A stretch of 64,000 nucleotides of DNA from NCBI RefSeq assembly GCF_040807025.1, contig NC_090982.1, forward strand, positions 31,335,912-31,399,911. Direction: 5' to 3'. Under the pieces are notes generated by a model. That model was not told the DNA's origin, searched no databases, and worked only from the letters and a program-made list of their open reading frames with translations. The first letter of the stretch is position 1. Each line of letters opens with the position of its first letter. A program made the position numbers and the translations under genes. This DNA comes from Struthio camelus. Lineage: Eukaryota; Chordata; Aves; Struthioniformes; Struthionidae. Shown here one piece after another: positions 15,764 to 30,500 of this stretch.

Positions 15764-17905
15764 CAACATCACAGAAAGGTTTGGTTGGAAGGGGCCTCTG
15801 GAGATCTCCTAGTCAACCCCTCTGCTCAGAGCAGGATCATGTAGAGCAAGTTGCTCAGGGCTGTGTCCAGCTGATTTTTGAATATCTCTAAGGATGTGGA
15901 CTCCACAGCCTCTCTGGGAAACCTGTGCCAGTGTTTGACCAGCCTCACAGTATAGTTTTTTTCTTATGTTTAAACAGAATTTCCATTATTTCAGTCTGTA
16001 CTCGTTACCTCTTGTCCTGTCACAAAGCATGACTGAAGAGTCTGGTTCAGTCTTCTTTGCATCCTGCCCTCCCCCTGCCATCAGGTATTTACACACATTG
16101 GTAAGATCCCCCTGAGGCTTCTCCAAGTTAAACAGTCCCGATTCTCTCGATATCTCCTCATATGTCAGATGCTTCAGTCCCTTAATCATCTTAATGCCTT
16201 TTCTCTACTGGAGAGACCAGTACTGACACCATGCTACAGATGTGACCTCACTAGTGCTGAGTATAGGGGAAGAATCACCTCCATCAACCTGCTGGCAACA
16301 GTCTTCTCATGTAGCAGGGATGCCTTGGGGCTTCTTTCCCTGTCCACCAGGGACTCCTCATCCTTCCCTGCAAAGCTGCTCTCCAGCCACTTGGCCCCAG
16401 CCTTTCCTGGTACACAAGGTTATTCTTCCTCAGGTGCGGGACTTGGCATTTCCCTTTGCTGACCTTCACGAGGTTCCTCTCTGCCCATTTTTCCAGCCTA
16501 TTGAGAGTCCTCTGAGCGGCAACACAGCCCTCTGGTGTATCAACTGCTCCTCCCAATTTTGTATTGTCTGCAAACTTGCTTAGGGTGTGCTCTGTCCCAT
16601 CATCCAGGTCATTGATGTATAAGCTGAACAGTTTTCGCCTCAGGATCAACCCCAAGGCACACTGCTAGTGGCTAGTCTACAGCTGGACTTCGTGCCACTG
16701 ATCACAGCCCTTTCAGCCCAGCAGTTCACCCCGTTCTTAACCAATCTCACTCTCCACTTATCTAGCCCATACTGCATCAGTCTGCCTGTGAGGATGTAGT
16801 GGGAGACACTCCTGAAAATCTTACTAAAGTCACAGTAAACAACATCCACTGATTTCCCCTCATCCATCAAGAGAGTTATTTTGTCATAGAAGGCTAACAA
16901 GTTGTCAGGCATGATTTCCCCTTCCTAAATCCATGCTGAATACTCCCAGTCACCTTATTGTCTTTCATGTGTCTGAAAATGATATCCACGATTAGTTGCT
17001 CCATCACCTTCCCAGGGACTGAGGTGGGGCTGGACAGCCTCAGTCTTCCTTCTTGCCCTTCTTGAAGATAGCAGTGACATTTGCTTGCTTCCAGTCCTCA
17101 AAAACCTCCACCTATTGCCATGACCTTTCAAAGATAATCAGGAGTGGCCCTGCAATGACATTGGCCAGCTCCCTCAGCACTCTCGGGTGCATCCTGTTAG
17201 GTCCCATGGACTTGTGTAAGTCTAATTTGTTTAAATGTTCCCTAACAGGATCCTCCTCCACCAAGGGTAAGTCTTCCTTGCTCCAGACTTTCCCACAGGT
17301 CCCCATCCCTGCACACTTGGACAGTGTCTCTCTACTCCTCCTGAGTTACCTGATCCCTCCTGCATGCTTTCTTTTTATGTTTTGACTTTTGTCCTGTTCA
17401 TCCATGCAGACCTCCTTGCTGCTCTTGCTTGATTTCCTGCTTGTTGGGATGGACCATTCTTTAGCTAGGAGCAGGGGATCCTTGAAAATCAGCCGGCTCT
17501 CCTTGACTCGTCTTCTCTCTAAGGTCATATCCCGTGGAATTCCTAAAAGCAGATCCCTGAATAGACCAAAGTCTGCTCTCCCAAAGTCCAGGGCTGTGAT
17601 CCTGCTATTTGCCCTGCTTCCTCGGTCAGGATCCTGATGTCCACCATTTCATGGTCATTGCAGCCAAGGCTGCCTCGACCTTTGTATCCCCAATCAGTTC
17701 TTCCTTGTTTGGAAGTATGAGGTGCAGAACAGCGCTTTTTCCCTTACCAGCTCCTTGATCACCTGTATTAGGAAGCGGTCATCAATGCACTCCAGAAACC
17801 TCCTGACTGCTGTTATGTTGTCCCTTCCAGCAGATATTGGGGTGGTTCAAATCCTCCACGAAAACCAGGGCCTGTGAATGTGAGGCTTCTTCCAGACATA
17901 CCTGA
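15764..17905 (-). mobile_element. CR1 LINE, 5'-truncated, inactive
   Basis: The element lies on the minus strand, with its 3' end at the left. The plus strand reads atcacagaaaggtttggttgg, the reverse complement of the well-known CR1 3' terminus. Upstream on the minus strand come blocks of CR1 ORF2 in the right order. At about 17,112-17,306 is the block with [16 protein letters not shown]. At about 16,646-16,912 are the reverse transcriptase parts VDVVYCDFSK and VISGTKS. At about 16,284-16,655 are LYINDLDDGTEHTLSKFAD and DTPEGC. At about 15,986-16,189 is the C-terminal block with LTYEE and DRTRGNEY. The frame is broken between blocks by several stops and shifts. The RT catalytic FADD reads FADN near 16,565, so the second aspartate is lost. 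At about 2.1 kb it lacks most of the endonuclease part, the usual CR1 5' truncation. The right end is approximate. Confidence 0.93.
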
Positions 17906-20900
17906 TTTTCTATAACAGTTTCTTCCAATGTTGTTTTCTTGCATATTTCTTGCTAATCAGTTAGATAAAAAAGACACAGAAACATGGACTCCTTTTCAGT
18001 TCCTCTGACCTTGGTGGTATATCATGAATTTCCATGGAAAGGTAGGTCACCAACACCAGTGCTATTCCTCTACTCAAACAGAAGAAAATTTCTCTGTAGC
18101 TTTCCTGTTCTGGAAGAGTTGTTGATGATTGCGGCAACCTCATTAGTTTATAAAATGTTTTCCATCAGATGTCTTTTTTTTTCCTCCCCACTTGTTAAAA
18201 GATAGGAGCAAAAGATTCCTTTTTTTATGATTTTCACATGGATGTAGTGATTGTTCATTTAAGGATGAAAAGTGAAAATTATATAAAATGACCTTTTCTA
18301 GCTTTTGGCAGGTAATAAATGTTGTGTTCCAAAGGACCAGGACTTAGCGTGGAAAAAAACCTGCTTCACACAAGAGGACGGAATGCTTTTGGAAAAGTGA
18401 TTAAACAATTGAGGAGTTTTACACCTCTTAACTGTAAGCCATGAGGCTGCCTGAGCAGAATCTGAGAACAAACAACAACAATCAAAGTTTACATTTTTTA
18501 ACAAATATTTTATTTGACAGCTACATTTTAACAGCATTCTTCAAGTTAAAAGGCAAACAGAACATCTTTTTAATGTGACATACTGATAATATTTGATAGC
18601 TTGGTTAACAAGCAGAATGTCACTCCAAATAAATTTACCAGAAATGAAGTCTACTGGTAGTTACTGATTCATTTTTCTAGCTTACAGTCTGCTGTTTATC
18701 TAGAAGTTTTCCTAATTTTGATCCCTGGCATGCAAGTCAGCTTTATGGTATGTGGACAGACATTTAGATTAGTACTTCTGAAGAGAATTGGGATATACTG
18801 GCGTGACTGGGATTAAATCTTGGCCCATATGTTGAAGAAGGACAGTAAATCGGAAGCAGTATGAAGCAACAAGTAGGATGAAGGACAAGTTTGGAATTAA
18901 TGTCTTTGTTTGCTTCATTTTATCTCATATCTAATGACTGCTGTGATTTATGGAGTAACAAAGCATTCTTACACTACAGAAAATTCATGTTCAAGCTGGG
19001 AGACTTTTTCATCTGAAGTTTGAAAGAAATAAGCTATTTATCAGTGCAGAACTACTTGCAGAACTACACGTGTAACTCGTTACATGGGTAGCTGTAAGCA
19101 ACCAGCTCATGGTTGCTTTTCAGTGCTGTATTTTTCCATTGTGTAAATCATTTTGTGATTCCTTTAGTCTAAAGCACTTTTTGATGTTTGTGACAGACCA
19201 AAGGAAATCTCATGCAGACAGCAAGCTCCAAAACTTAAAAAGACCCATAATGGCCTAAGTTAGGGGATTTATAATGAGCTACAGGACCTCTCAGTTTGAA
19301 TCTAGCCAGGTTGCTACTGACAAGAATATTTGCTATCAAATGGTGTTCATGAAAAGACATGATGATCTTGGCCAATTCCTCTGTATCTTTAAAACGACCC
19401 AATCAAGCCAGAAGTGCTGCTGGCAGAAGATTTAGCAAAAAGGATTGTGTGAGCATTGGTTATCTGCTTTGTTCATTCCCTTTAGTCTAGTAGAGGGGAA
19501 CTATTTCACAGTGTACTCCCCTCTCGTCTTTTCTATCACTGTCCAGCAAACAGAGGTATTTAGTCCTTGTGTCTTTCAGTTCCAAATGAAAAGACCTAAC
19601 TGTACTTCAGAAGAACCTTTCTCAACTCTTGTAAGATCAAACTCATCAAGGGACAACAAAGAACTAAAATGGAAATTAAATTCTGCTGGTAAGAGAAGGA
19701 GAGAGACTAGAAGAATTCTCTGAATCCACTGTCAATTTGTGTAGCCTTAGAATGGCTGTCACAGTAATTCATGATATCTTGGCCCTACTGAATTCAATGG
19801 CAAAACTCCTGCTCAAATTGATGGGATCTGCATTTTGCCTTGGTGGACATGTCAAGAGGCCCTATTAGCTTGCTCCCATTTATAATCGTGTAGTAGCTTA
19901 GATAGGGAAGTGTTATACCTGTGTGAATATCTCAGAATTCTTTAAGCTTACATGTGTGAAGTCCACTCAGAGAAACTAAGAAACAGGCTAAAATGTATGG
20001 CTGTCTTTAGGATTGATGAGAATCTGAATAAATTAAATTTGTGATGTTGTTGAACTGTTCAATATCAGAACTCAAAGAAATAAATGCTGTGCAACTGCAT
20101 CATGCTGTTTAGATGAAGAATGGCAGGCTGTAGCTTTTCCCTTTTTATTTATCTATCTATTTTTTAAACTGGGGTTTAGAAGAGAGGAAATAGAAATTTG
20201 GAAAGTACCAAGGCTGTGTTTTTGAAAAACAGGATTTTAATTTTTAATGATAAATAAGGTTGGTTAGAGTTGGTTGTATCAGCTGTGAGGATAACTGAGA
20301 TAAGTGAAGAGATGTAACATTTTGCTTTTATGCTCCTTGTCAGAGGAACAAAAAGCTACAGAGCTACTTGGGTCGCTCTCGAAGGAAGATCTCTTAATGT
20401 CTTCTGCACTCCCTCCCCCCAGCCCCTGAAGTATCTTGGAACATGAAAAAGATGCACAGGCTCCTCTTTTCTCTATAATTACTCACCTGATAGTGCTGTT
20501 CCACGTTAGCAACTCTTTGACATTGCACCGGCAGGCAGCTGTCACACTTTGTATCTGACCACCATACAGGTATTTTTCATGTGTTTCTGGAGAATTTGAG
20601 GTGTCTTTAAACGTTGCTTTGGTAGTGTACAAGCATTCCAGGGAGCAGCTAGGTGCCTGGAGTTAGCTGCTGCACAATAGTCAGTGATGCGATGTTTAAA
20701 AGCAAAGTTCACAGATCATTGATATTCAATCTGTGTACTGACAGATCATTCAGCAATTTAGATTTTATGTGGATCAGGCATGAGCAAGACCACATTTCTA
20801 GTTTTCCTTTCATTTTAGATTTTATCATCTTCGACAGAATATATAAAAACTCAAATCAGCCAGAGAAATTAAGACATAGGCTTAGCTTATGTTTTAGTGT

Positions 20901-23900
20901 AGTTACACTGACTGAGAGATCTGTGAAGCAGATTTATATCATCAACTGATGTCTGAGACTAAACATATCTGAGTGTTTCAGTGGGTGAAAATGAGTCTGG
21001 TTTGTTGAAGTGAAGTCAAGGAATTGTGAGTGATGTAGGGTTAGTTTTGATGTGTAGAAAAAGGATCACAGGGGATACTGAGGCATGGGGAACTGTTTGT
21101 TGTTTTGTTTGCTCACAAGCAAGGTCTCTTGTTAGTGTTAAATAGTAGTACTGTCATGTACTTACAAGATACTCAAGTTAGTGAACAGATCTGATTGATA
21201 CAGTTGAAATATAATTTGCTAATTTTCACAATAAGAGTGTGCACAAGACATGGCAGAGAAATTGCACTTCAGTGTGCTACGGAGCATCTTTTTCCTGTGG
21301 GATTCCTGGTGAGGAGACCTATGGTACTGAGAATTGTTGACCAAGCGATCAGAGCTACTGATGTCTTTAGAGTTATGGAAAACATTTGGAAAGGCTTAAA
21401 AAGCACTTGGCAAATCACACATCTCTGTAAGAAGCAAAGCAGACCTCTGCTCTTTCAGGCAGAATGGGCATCTCTGACAAACTCTTATTTCCTTGCCATG
21501 AAAGCCAAGTCAGCATTTCTGACTGAAGCTTACAGTGACAGAAGAGTACCCTGTCATCAGACGTCTTCTGCGATTCTCTCCCTGGAGCTTTGTTTCTAGC
21601 AAGCTGTTTGGCTGACCAGTCTAGAAAATGGCCTTGGCCCTTTATACAAACCAGCAAGCTGCCCATAGAGGGTTGAATGGGCAGAGAGCAGTAGCAGAGC
21701 TGCAAGAGACAGGCTCTGAGAATTGTGAAAGGATTAAACATGTAGGTATATGTGCTTCAGTTTCCAGATTCTTGCAAAAGGAGGGGTAGGACTGTGCTCA
21801 AACACCAGCAAAACCTTTGGCTCATAGCTGTAGCTGAGAACGCAATATTGGCTCAATACGCATGCTACCATGTGACTAAGAGCTTTCACAAGGATGGAAG
21901 TGATTGAAGCAAGAGTATGCGTACTGACCCAAAACAAGATGCAGGACAGTCCTAGAAAGAGAAAGCCCAAGAGCAGGGCTGGTTGTTTTCGTTTGCCCAA
22001 TAACACCCACTCACATGTGTGTGTCTATTTGCAATCCTTTTGCAAAGCTGTTCACTGGGTCACACTCATGCATACTTTTCCGACTTTTCCTTTCTAGGGA
22101 CTAAACAATCAGAAAGGTCCGTTCCCATGGGGCAAGAAGATGGGCTCCCCAGAGAGTCTTGTATTTCAAAGCAATTGTTTAGTACCATATTTTTACTAAA
22201 TTATTGTTCTTTAGTGGGGTGGGAAAAGGAACATACATACTGTTTTTAGAAGAGTTAAGAAAATGCTGAAATGCATGTGTCTGATTCTTTAGCAGTTTAG
22301 TATTTGCATTGTTCAGTTTAAAAAACTCCTACATGCATAAGATGCTATTTTAGTATAATGTCAAAATAATGATTAAGTCAGACTTTGTTATTACATTGTG
22401 TTTATGTTTTTTGATTCCAGTTTTCTTTCCTAATCAATGAGGCATGTATCTGCTGAGGTGTGCTATGTTTTAGCCAGACAATTTCATTGCTAAAATGTTT
22501 TTTTTTCCTTTAAAGCTCTTTGAATATCTTAATGTTTCTTACTAGTTTAATGGTAGTAAAAATTAAACAGTGCATAGTCCTTATTGTATTAGATGTGGTT
22601 TTCAGAGTGTTGTTTCAAAGGTTATGGAACATTAAAAATATTGCATTATTTATGTGAATGTATAATAAAATCACAATTACTGTGCACTTGTGGTACGGGG
22701 TTAATTTCAAATGTTAAATATAATGGTCCATTCACCCACCAAAAAAGGTCAGTGACTAGTCTTGTGTTTCACATCATACAGCATCTTATTGCTCTTTATG
22801 ATTAAGGAACTGTTAGTTTGGTATTGTTCCTACTACCTCTGCTCTGGAAGATTAACCTCTTTATTAACTTTCTAAAAATAAGTTTCCATTACAGGAAGCA
22901 TAGTGCTTTATTAGAAAAATTCTCCTTGTGCATGCAACACTTAATCTTATCAGATTTCATCTTAAGACATTGAGTCCATCTGTATGTAACATAATAAGAT
23001 ACGAAGAGTTCTTAATCTGAAAACTGATGGATCACATTGGGAATATACAGGGAATTGTAGGAAGGGAGTTCAGATGGATCAGTCAGATGTTATTAGCATG
23101 TCAGAACTGTAGTTTTCACGTGTTTTGTCTGTGAGAGAATGGGTACTAGCAGGTATAGAACTACATTTCTTTATCTACCCACTTGGTAGTCCTATTTGGA
23201 AAGATTTTTGAGCAAAAAAGCATATTTCCAGCATGATCCTATCTTATTATTTATTCCTGTGGTACCCAGGGCACCCAATCAGAAGCGGGACCCCGCTGTG
23301 CTGAGTGGTAGAGCTACAGAAACAGGATAGTCCCACATCCAAAAAGTTGCAGTCAGAAGGAATTGAGGAAGATATAACTGAGATGAGGGATAAAGAAGGA
23401 AGGAGGTAGGAAGCGTAGAGGGACGGTTTCAATCTATTAGAAGGTTGAAGTTTTGCATTAATTAACTTCACAACTTGGAAATTTCCTTGACTTCCAGAAA
23501 AATTTGTGCAAGTGATCCTGCAAGTTCTTTGACTTCTAGGAGTGCCTTGTATGCCCTCTCCTTTCTGTTGTTATTTCTTTCTGTCATGCGAATTTTTGAT
23601 TGTTGTTTGACTAAACATATAGAAAGGGATCGGTAGGGGTGGTTATAGTTCAGCAGAAGTATTTCCTTGGCAATTCATTCTTCACTGAAAATTTATATAT
23701 CACTGCAGCTGCTATAAAGTTCTACCTACGTTTTTTAAATCCTACGGTTTCTCTAGAATTTACCAGCAAAATCAGGAGAAAAGCAAACGAGAAGAAAATT
23801 GTCCTCCAGAATATATGCATCTATTTAAAATCCCTATTAACTATCTTTCTGTGAAAATAATTTTGGAATGTTTTGTAATTAGTAATAATTACTACAAGAA

Positions 23901-25979
23901 TGCTGAGTAAAGATGACACTAGAATACTTCTTTGATATAATTCTAAATGAAGGCCATTACCTAGAAGACCAAAGACTGTCTGCTTCACTAACTTCATGCT
24001 TTAAAAACCTTTTATATAGCGTGCCTAGAAAGAGCTTCAGCCATGCTCATCTATTTACTCTGCTGAAGAACACTCAAGATTTTTCTGTCTTGAGCTTGCA
24101 TCCACACTGTCTAACTATCATTGCATTGCTATCACATCCCTACAATTTTTTTTCCTGTGCCATTTTTGTGGTCTTTTATGCATAAAACCAAAAACTGGGC
24201 TCCACTTTCTTTTTAGTAGTTGGGTTTAAATATAGCTTGTTTTAATTATAAACCTTTTTTGCTATCACATTCTTATGTTGTGAAAACTCTTCTGGAAATT
24301 CTTACGGTGTAAGCTGCAGATAAAGTCTTAAATCCTCAGATAAATAACAGTGGGGAATGCAATCCAGGAAAAGATCAGTCTTTTGTTTTGCATTTCACTA
24401 GAATAAATTTCTGTACAAATGCCTCATTTCTCTTTTCCTCCCACCCGCCATAAATGCAACATCTGACTTCTGAAAAATAACTTAACGACTACTCTGTTTT
24501 GAAGTTCTCACATTTAAATGGCAACAGTCCTGGGTTAGTCCCCAAAAGGCTGTGGCTTCTCTTCAAGTATAACCATAGCCCTGTCTGGGCTATGCAAGGC
24601 ACATGATGTCAAATGTCTCAGTGAGCTCAAAGGTAAAAGTGATGTGAAAGAGGCCATAAATGAGGAGAACATATTTTTTAGACATCCCACTAACAAAGAC
24701 TGTACCATCATAGCCCAGAAGGATCTGGCATTCAGAGCTGGAGGAAAGCCACCCAGAGGAAGAGAGTCTTGCAGCACTGCCTCATAATTCTCCCAATAAT
24801 TGCAGTGAAATGGCAAAAAATTGGTTTAAAAATACAAGCATAAAGTGTGCTGAAGCCTCCCCAACTTTAAAAACTCTAGTTCCATGGTGTTGTTACTTAT
24901 GCATTATACCACATTTCTGTTACGTTCAAAGGGTTAAAAATGGAACCCCAGTACCTGGTTTTCCTAACTGTGATTGTAAAAATATCTGGATTCCCAAATA
25001 TTTCTGTGTCTCTGAACAGCAGTTCTCTCTACCATTGTATCAAGAGGCGATGTGAGCTCTTCCATCTGACCCGTTAAAGTGCCAGACCGACTCTCAGAGC
25101 TGACATTACCAAGAGGCATCAGCCTGTAAATCAAGCAGGTCTGAAACATATGCTGGAGTGATGGTGTACACACCAGAGTCTGTTGTTCTCTTCAGAGTGA
25201 AGCAAAGCAAAGAATTTAAACATATATAGATTCTGAGGAAAGCCAAAGGATCCCCAAGGAAAAGTAGAGGCCAGAGATGCTCTGAAGACAGACTGTAAAT
25301 ATTGAAACAAACAGAAACTTTAGGTTCCCTCTCTGAGAAGTTCAGCGTGAATTGCCGTAATCCATTAATTCCCTTAAGCTCCCTTTCAGGGTTTTTGATT
25401 CTGAGTCTGGCTTGATTTCTAATTTAAGTTCAGCATTTTAAGCTTCACAAGGCATATTCTTTTTCTTTTTTTAAAGTTAAGATGGCTTGTACTATTGGGA
25501 TAGTAAGAAGTGGTGTACAGCTACATATTTGTAATTCCTGAGACAGCAGGTGCTTGGCAAAGGACTCTGTCACTTTATCTACCAAAAATTGTCTGGAGTC
25601 TCTTGCAACCAGTGATAGGTGGCCATGGAATTAATGACATTCAGCGGGCAGATGGGTAAAGAGATTTCACAGATTATTGTGTATCGTTCGATCTGTCACC
25701 ACTTGTAAAACTAATGAATTGATGTTTAGCATTTTATTTTTATGGACAGGATTTGCTGGGACCCTGCCTGTCCTTTTTAGCTTCTTACCCACTGATCTCA
25801 AAGGGATTTGTGGTCTCCATCACTGTTATTCTCTGAAAACATACAAATGTGAAACAGGATATAAATATTTTCTACAGTAGGACTAGTAAATGTGGATATA
25901 GTAAAAACAGAAGTCCGTGTAGTGATAACCACAAGTTGCTCAGCATTCAGATTTCCTGAAGCTCCTGTGTTGCAGATGC

Positions 25980-26780
25980 ACAGCCCAGATGCTTTCCTCT
26001 AACACTGATGCATTGTACCTCGCAGGCAGCATCAAGAAAGGAGCAAGTCTCCTAAGCATGCAGCTGGGGGGCTGCCTCCAACTAGCAAAGTTGTAGAATT
26101 TTTTTCCGGCTTCATCTGTATGGCTGGATCCGGGAGCCTGCTCTTACTCCCTGCTCGATGTGTGGACCTGGCTGCTCCTGACTGTGTGCCAAGGGGGTCA
26201 GTGTTGGCAAGGCTCGTAACCAGCCTGGGAATTGGCTGTGATGCAGTGGGGCTGTAGTTCAGGTGGGGACCAAAAGGCTCCACTGAAAGCAGTTCCCCGG
26301 GGAAGGGGTGTCAGCTCCGCAGAGCTGTCTGGGAGCCCCAACCAAACCTCCAGAAGGGCAACGCTCCGTGAGCCCTTGCAGCAGAACAGACACCCCTTTC
26401 CATGGCAAAAATGAATGTGAATTACATTATGTTCCCTCAAATCCCCAGCCTGTAAATCGAGAGGTGAGAACTCTGCTATGTGTGTTGCACGTGGCCGCTA
26501 AGGCGCAGTCTGTGGCTTCCTAATGCCGAGTCCCATGCAAGGGATTGTGGCCACATGGAAGAACGTGAAGGGGAATTTTTTAAAGCTTGCCGTGCTTCCC
26601 CTGCTCTGCCTGGCATTTATCCCACTGCCTGTGCAAGCTTGAGAGCTTGTGCTGACGCAGAAAATAAGGCTGCACTGGTGAGCTGGTTCACTGCAGCAAA
26701 GAGCCCCCCTTTCCATCTTAGGGAGGATGAAGGAGTCTTAAACATACGCAGAGGACGTGAGATTATTTTTCTGCGTTAGG
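25980..26780. other. Local GC-richer patch, nature unknown
   Basis: This roughly 800-bp stretch is visibly richer in G and C than the surrounding 20 kb and has several overlapping open frames of 60 to 99 codons on both strands. None resembles a known protein and no clear splice-site pair frames an exon. It could be an old repeat, a weak regulatory island or a 5' exon that I cannot identify. Confidence 0.3.
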
Positions 26781-28700
26781 GAGGATGACTGGTTCATGCC
26801 TGCGCCTTGTACCTTCCTTCAAATTATGCTTCTATAGTAAGTACAATAGTAGATACGAGGGGAGAAGAGGAACCATTTTATGAGTGGCTTCTAATCTGAG
26901 TAATAAAGAACACTTTTACTGTAAAACCTAAGCCACCCTAGGTCAGCTGGAGACTGTCCAATAATTTTAGAACTATGCACTTAATTCCTATTACTCTTTA
27001 AAGGTGTTACAAAACAGGCAAGACATAAACCTGAAATGTATTAAAGTAGTACCTGTGTGTATTACCCTTCCATAAACCTGAGGCAGTGTATCACCCACAA
27101 ACATTTTAAGTAATTTCATGAAAGCCCAGAAAAAATCATGGTAGTATGTATTGCCTGAATAGCATTTGATTGTATCGGGCCCCCAAATTAATACCAATAT
27201 GTATATATAAGTTAACAAGTAAGAGCCTCTGTAACCTAAGTAGCTTAGATCTCTGAGACTAAGAGGGATCCAGCCTCTTTTAAATGGGGAAATATTGATG
27301 TTTTGGCTTTATTTACTGTAACTGCCAAAGATAAAATTTTACATCAGTGTTTGTAATAGGCTTTATAGGTATTTGAATGCTACTGTCCAGTGCCGCTGCT
27401 TGATAAGCTTATATTGCTGGCAGCAGCAGACAAAACAGATAGATCTGTAAAAATCTCAACAAAGCAGAGAGTCACTTTGTAGATGTAAAGATCACTATCA
27501 AGAGCTTATATATGCCCTAAGTTAATTATTTTTAAGAACGAGGTGGCAGCTTCAGCTGTACCAAAGTAAGTGCTTTTGGTAATGAAGAATTTTTCTTTAG
27601 AAACAATATGAAAGTACTAACAGTGCATGCACCAGCATATATATATATTTCTAAAGGACAGTGTGTACGTTTGTGACATATTGGCAAGGATAATGTGCCA
27701 CAAAATGGACAGTGCAGGCATGGACTTTATAGAAATAGTCATTTATATTTTATTCAGATCTAGTGCAGGATTTTCATAATGTTTTAATATGTTGTAACAG
27801 GAGTACATTTACAAAAGCTACAGAAACTGGCAGGAAAAGGGACACAGTATATGTTTCTAAGTAAGGTTATTGGCTCTAAAACTGTCTTTGAAACCTTTTT
27901 CTTCTGTCCTGACTCTGCAGTGTACTTTTTGGCTCAGGTCCATGGCTCTGTCTGAGGCTGCTACTGCTACGACTTAGGACAGGCTCTGTCAGGATGGCCT
28001 CGCCTGCACCTCGTCATTTTGATTCTGAACTAGCTGGGGTCAGGTCTCACTTCTGGAAACATTCATGCTGTTGAAACTACCGGGAATTAACAATCACATC
28101 TCCTTTTTCTTCAGCCATAATACTCCAATAACAAAAGCTCTGCTCAACTTATCCGCCATGGCTTGATCCTCTTCAGATGATTGTTTTGTATTTGAGTCTG
28201 GATCAATGTTCCTTAAAAGTAAATTATGACCACATTAACTGGTATCTGGGATTAAATTAAAGACTAGAACTAAATTTGCTTATTTTCCAAAGGAAAATAC
28301 ATACATAGAGCACTTAAGACTCATTTTTCAGAGAAGAGTTCGAATCTTCCACCCAAAGCTCTACTCTGAAGCTTTACTGAAGCACAGCGATTCTCACTTA
28401 ATCCAGCTACACCCAAAGCAAAGTGGACTGAGGTTGCTGTGATACTAAGCTTTCTTTAAAGCATCTGTTTTATTATTAATATACTTATAATAGCATCTCT
28501 CCTATTGTTTTACGGACTGACTGCAACTTAAGTTAATGTTGAGGACATTAAAAGCTTGCCTTTTGAATTTTTAACAAGAATAAAAATATACACAGAGCAT
28601 GGACTTTGTTGACTATCTACATCTCATGTGAACACAAGGTAATAGTGTTTCACACTTTGGTTTAAATATTTTATTGGAAGTTATAGATGCTTCTGATTTT

Positions 28701-28730
28701 ATATGTATGTATGTATGTATGCATGCATAT
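28701..28730. repeat. ATGT tetranucleotide microsatellite
   Basis: About five copies of the tetramer ATGT are followed by a degenerate atgc and atat tail. It is a simple repeat. Confidence 0.85.
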
Positions 28731-30444
28731 ATTTCTTTCTTTTTGTGACAACTGTTCCCTAAGTTAAGTACTCTAAATGCCAGTTAAGTGATCTTGTAGA
28801 GACTCCCAATAAACTGAGACCAATCTTTCACCTAAGTGAAAGATTCTGGGAAAATGAAACATGGAAATGAACTCATTTCAATTGTCATAACAAAAAGAAA
28901 AAAGAAAAAAGGGAAGTGGAAAGAGAAGATTGAAAGATAAAGAGAAGTAAAGTAGCTTTCATGGACACTGTATCTTGGAGAAAACTTAATGAATCAGTGG
29001 AGTAAAAACATTCAGGAAATTCTGGGTGAATTCTCAGCTGTTTGAGATCTTTAGGCATTCTCGACTGGGCTCATCAACGTGCTGTGATTGATCTGTAGTA
29101 GTGGAAAGCAGAGAAAACCCACCTTACCCTGCAGTGGGAGTTCGACTTTTAGCTGTTTTATGTGGCTTTATACTGTGTTACAGATGTGCAGTTTAGGAAA
29201 AAAACTTCAGCTCCTTTGGTTAAAGCATGCCTGAGAACTTTTGATTCATTGCTTGCTTGCTTTCCCTGCTTTGACTTTATATATTAAATTCTCATAGGTG
29301 CAAAACATTTGGCTTGACTGAACAGTAACTTTGATTCACTGGAGTGAATCACAGTGTCAAAAAAGCATTTTTGAAAATGTAAATCTCTTTAAAACCCTGT
29401 ATGTGTTGTCGTTTATGAAAACTCCGTGTGCTGATTTTCTTTCAAATTGTAATTAGTAATGTTTTTATATATTTTATATATGCTCTGAAGAAAATGTTAT
29501 GCAACTTCTTTTTTTCTCCTTTGACCAATTGTAGAAATTTAGAGATTTTGACATATGAGATCATACTGGAAATTTCTGATCTTGCCCTCCTTCCTTTTCA
29601 GTTCATGCTCCTGGTCCTAAACTGGCCACACAGAACTACAGGGTGCCTCAGGAAATGCAGACAGGTCTAACACTGGGGACTCAGAGGACTGCATCACCTC
29701 TTAGGCTACTATCTGGAACAGTTGAGGAAAAATGTTGTCCATCAGTGCAGATCTCATAGTTGAATCTGGAGGACTCCAGCTGCCCAGATTTGGGACCTTC
29801 TGTGCTGTACTGTGCTGTGGCTCAGTTCCCCTTTGCAGACACCAGAATGCCAAGAGGGAGGGCAGGGATGGTGCTTTCTAGCATCTCACCAATTCCATGT
29901 CTGGAGTGCATGTGCCCACCTGGGATCTGGGAAGCATGCCTGCAGTTCCCAACTCAAGAGATGGCTAGACGGGTCTTATATTCCCCTAAGGTCAGAGAAG
30001 CATTCTTGACAGTTAATCTCTAATGCAGAAGTACCATATCCTTCACTATCCCACTGAAAAAAAGCTGCATATTTATGCACCTAGGACCTACTCCCATAAG
30101 TTACATGTGTAAAGCTATGTTGCACCTTACATGTTAATATAATTATTAAGTAGACAAAGACAGTGAACAAAAGCTGAGTGCTCTGCATTTTGACAATCTA
30201 ATTTTTCTCTGCATGTTAGAACACAAAATAGATCCAGGAAACTGAAATAGTGCAGCCCCTGATTCAGTGATCTTGTTCAATAAATTTATACTCTAAGAAA
30301 TAGTTTATTCCCTTCAGAAATTAGAATCTTTATGCAGCTCAGCACATGATGACTTTTGAGACAATGTAAAGCTAAGAAAGAGGAATAATACTTCTGACTA
30401 TTGCACTGAAACACAGAGTTACCATCAGAAGTGAGCTTTGCTTT

Positions 30445-30500
30445 TCCTCCTCCTCCTCCTCCTCCTCTTCTTCTTCTTCTTCTTCTTTTTCTTTTTCTTC
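30445..30500. repeat. CCT/CTT polypyrimidine microsatellite
   Basis: A run of CCT triplets passes into CTT triplets and then T-rich sequence, about 55 bases of pure pyrimidine on the plus strand. The open frame starting at 30,431, with its proline and leucine runs, is only a translation of this repeat. Confidence 0.9.
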
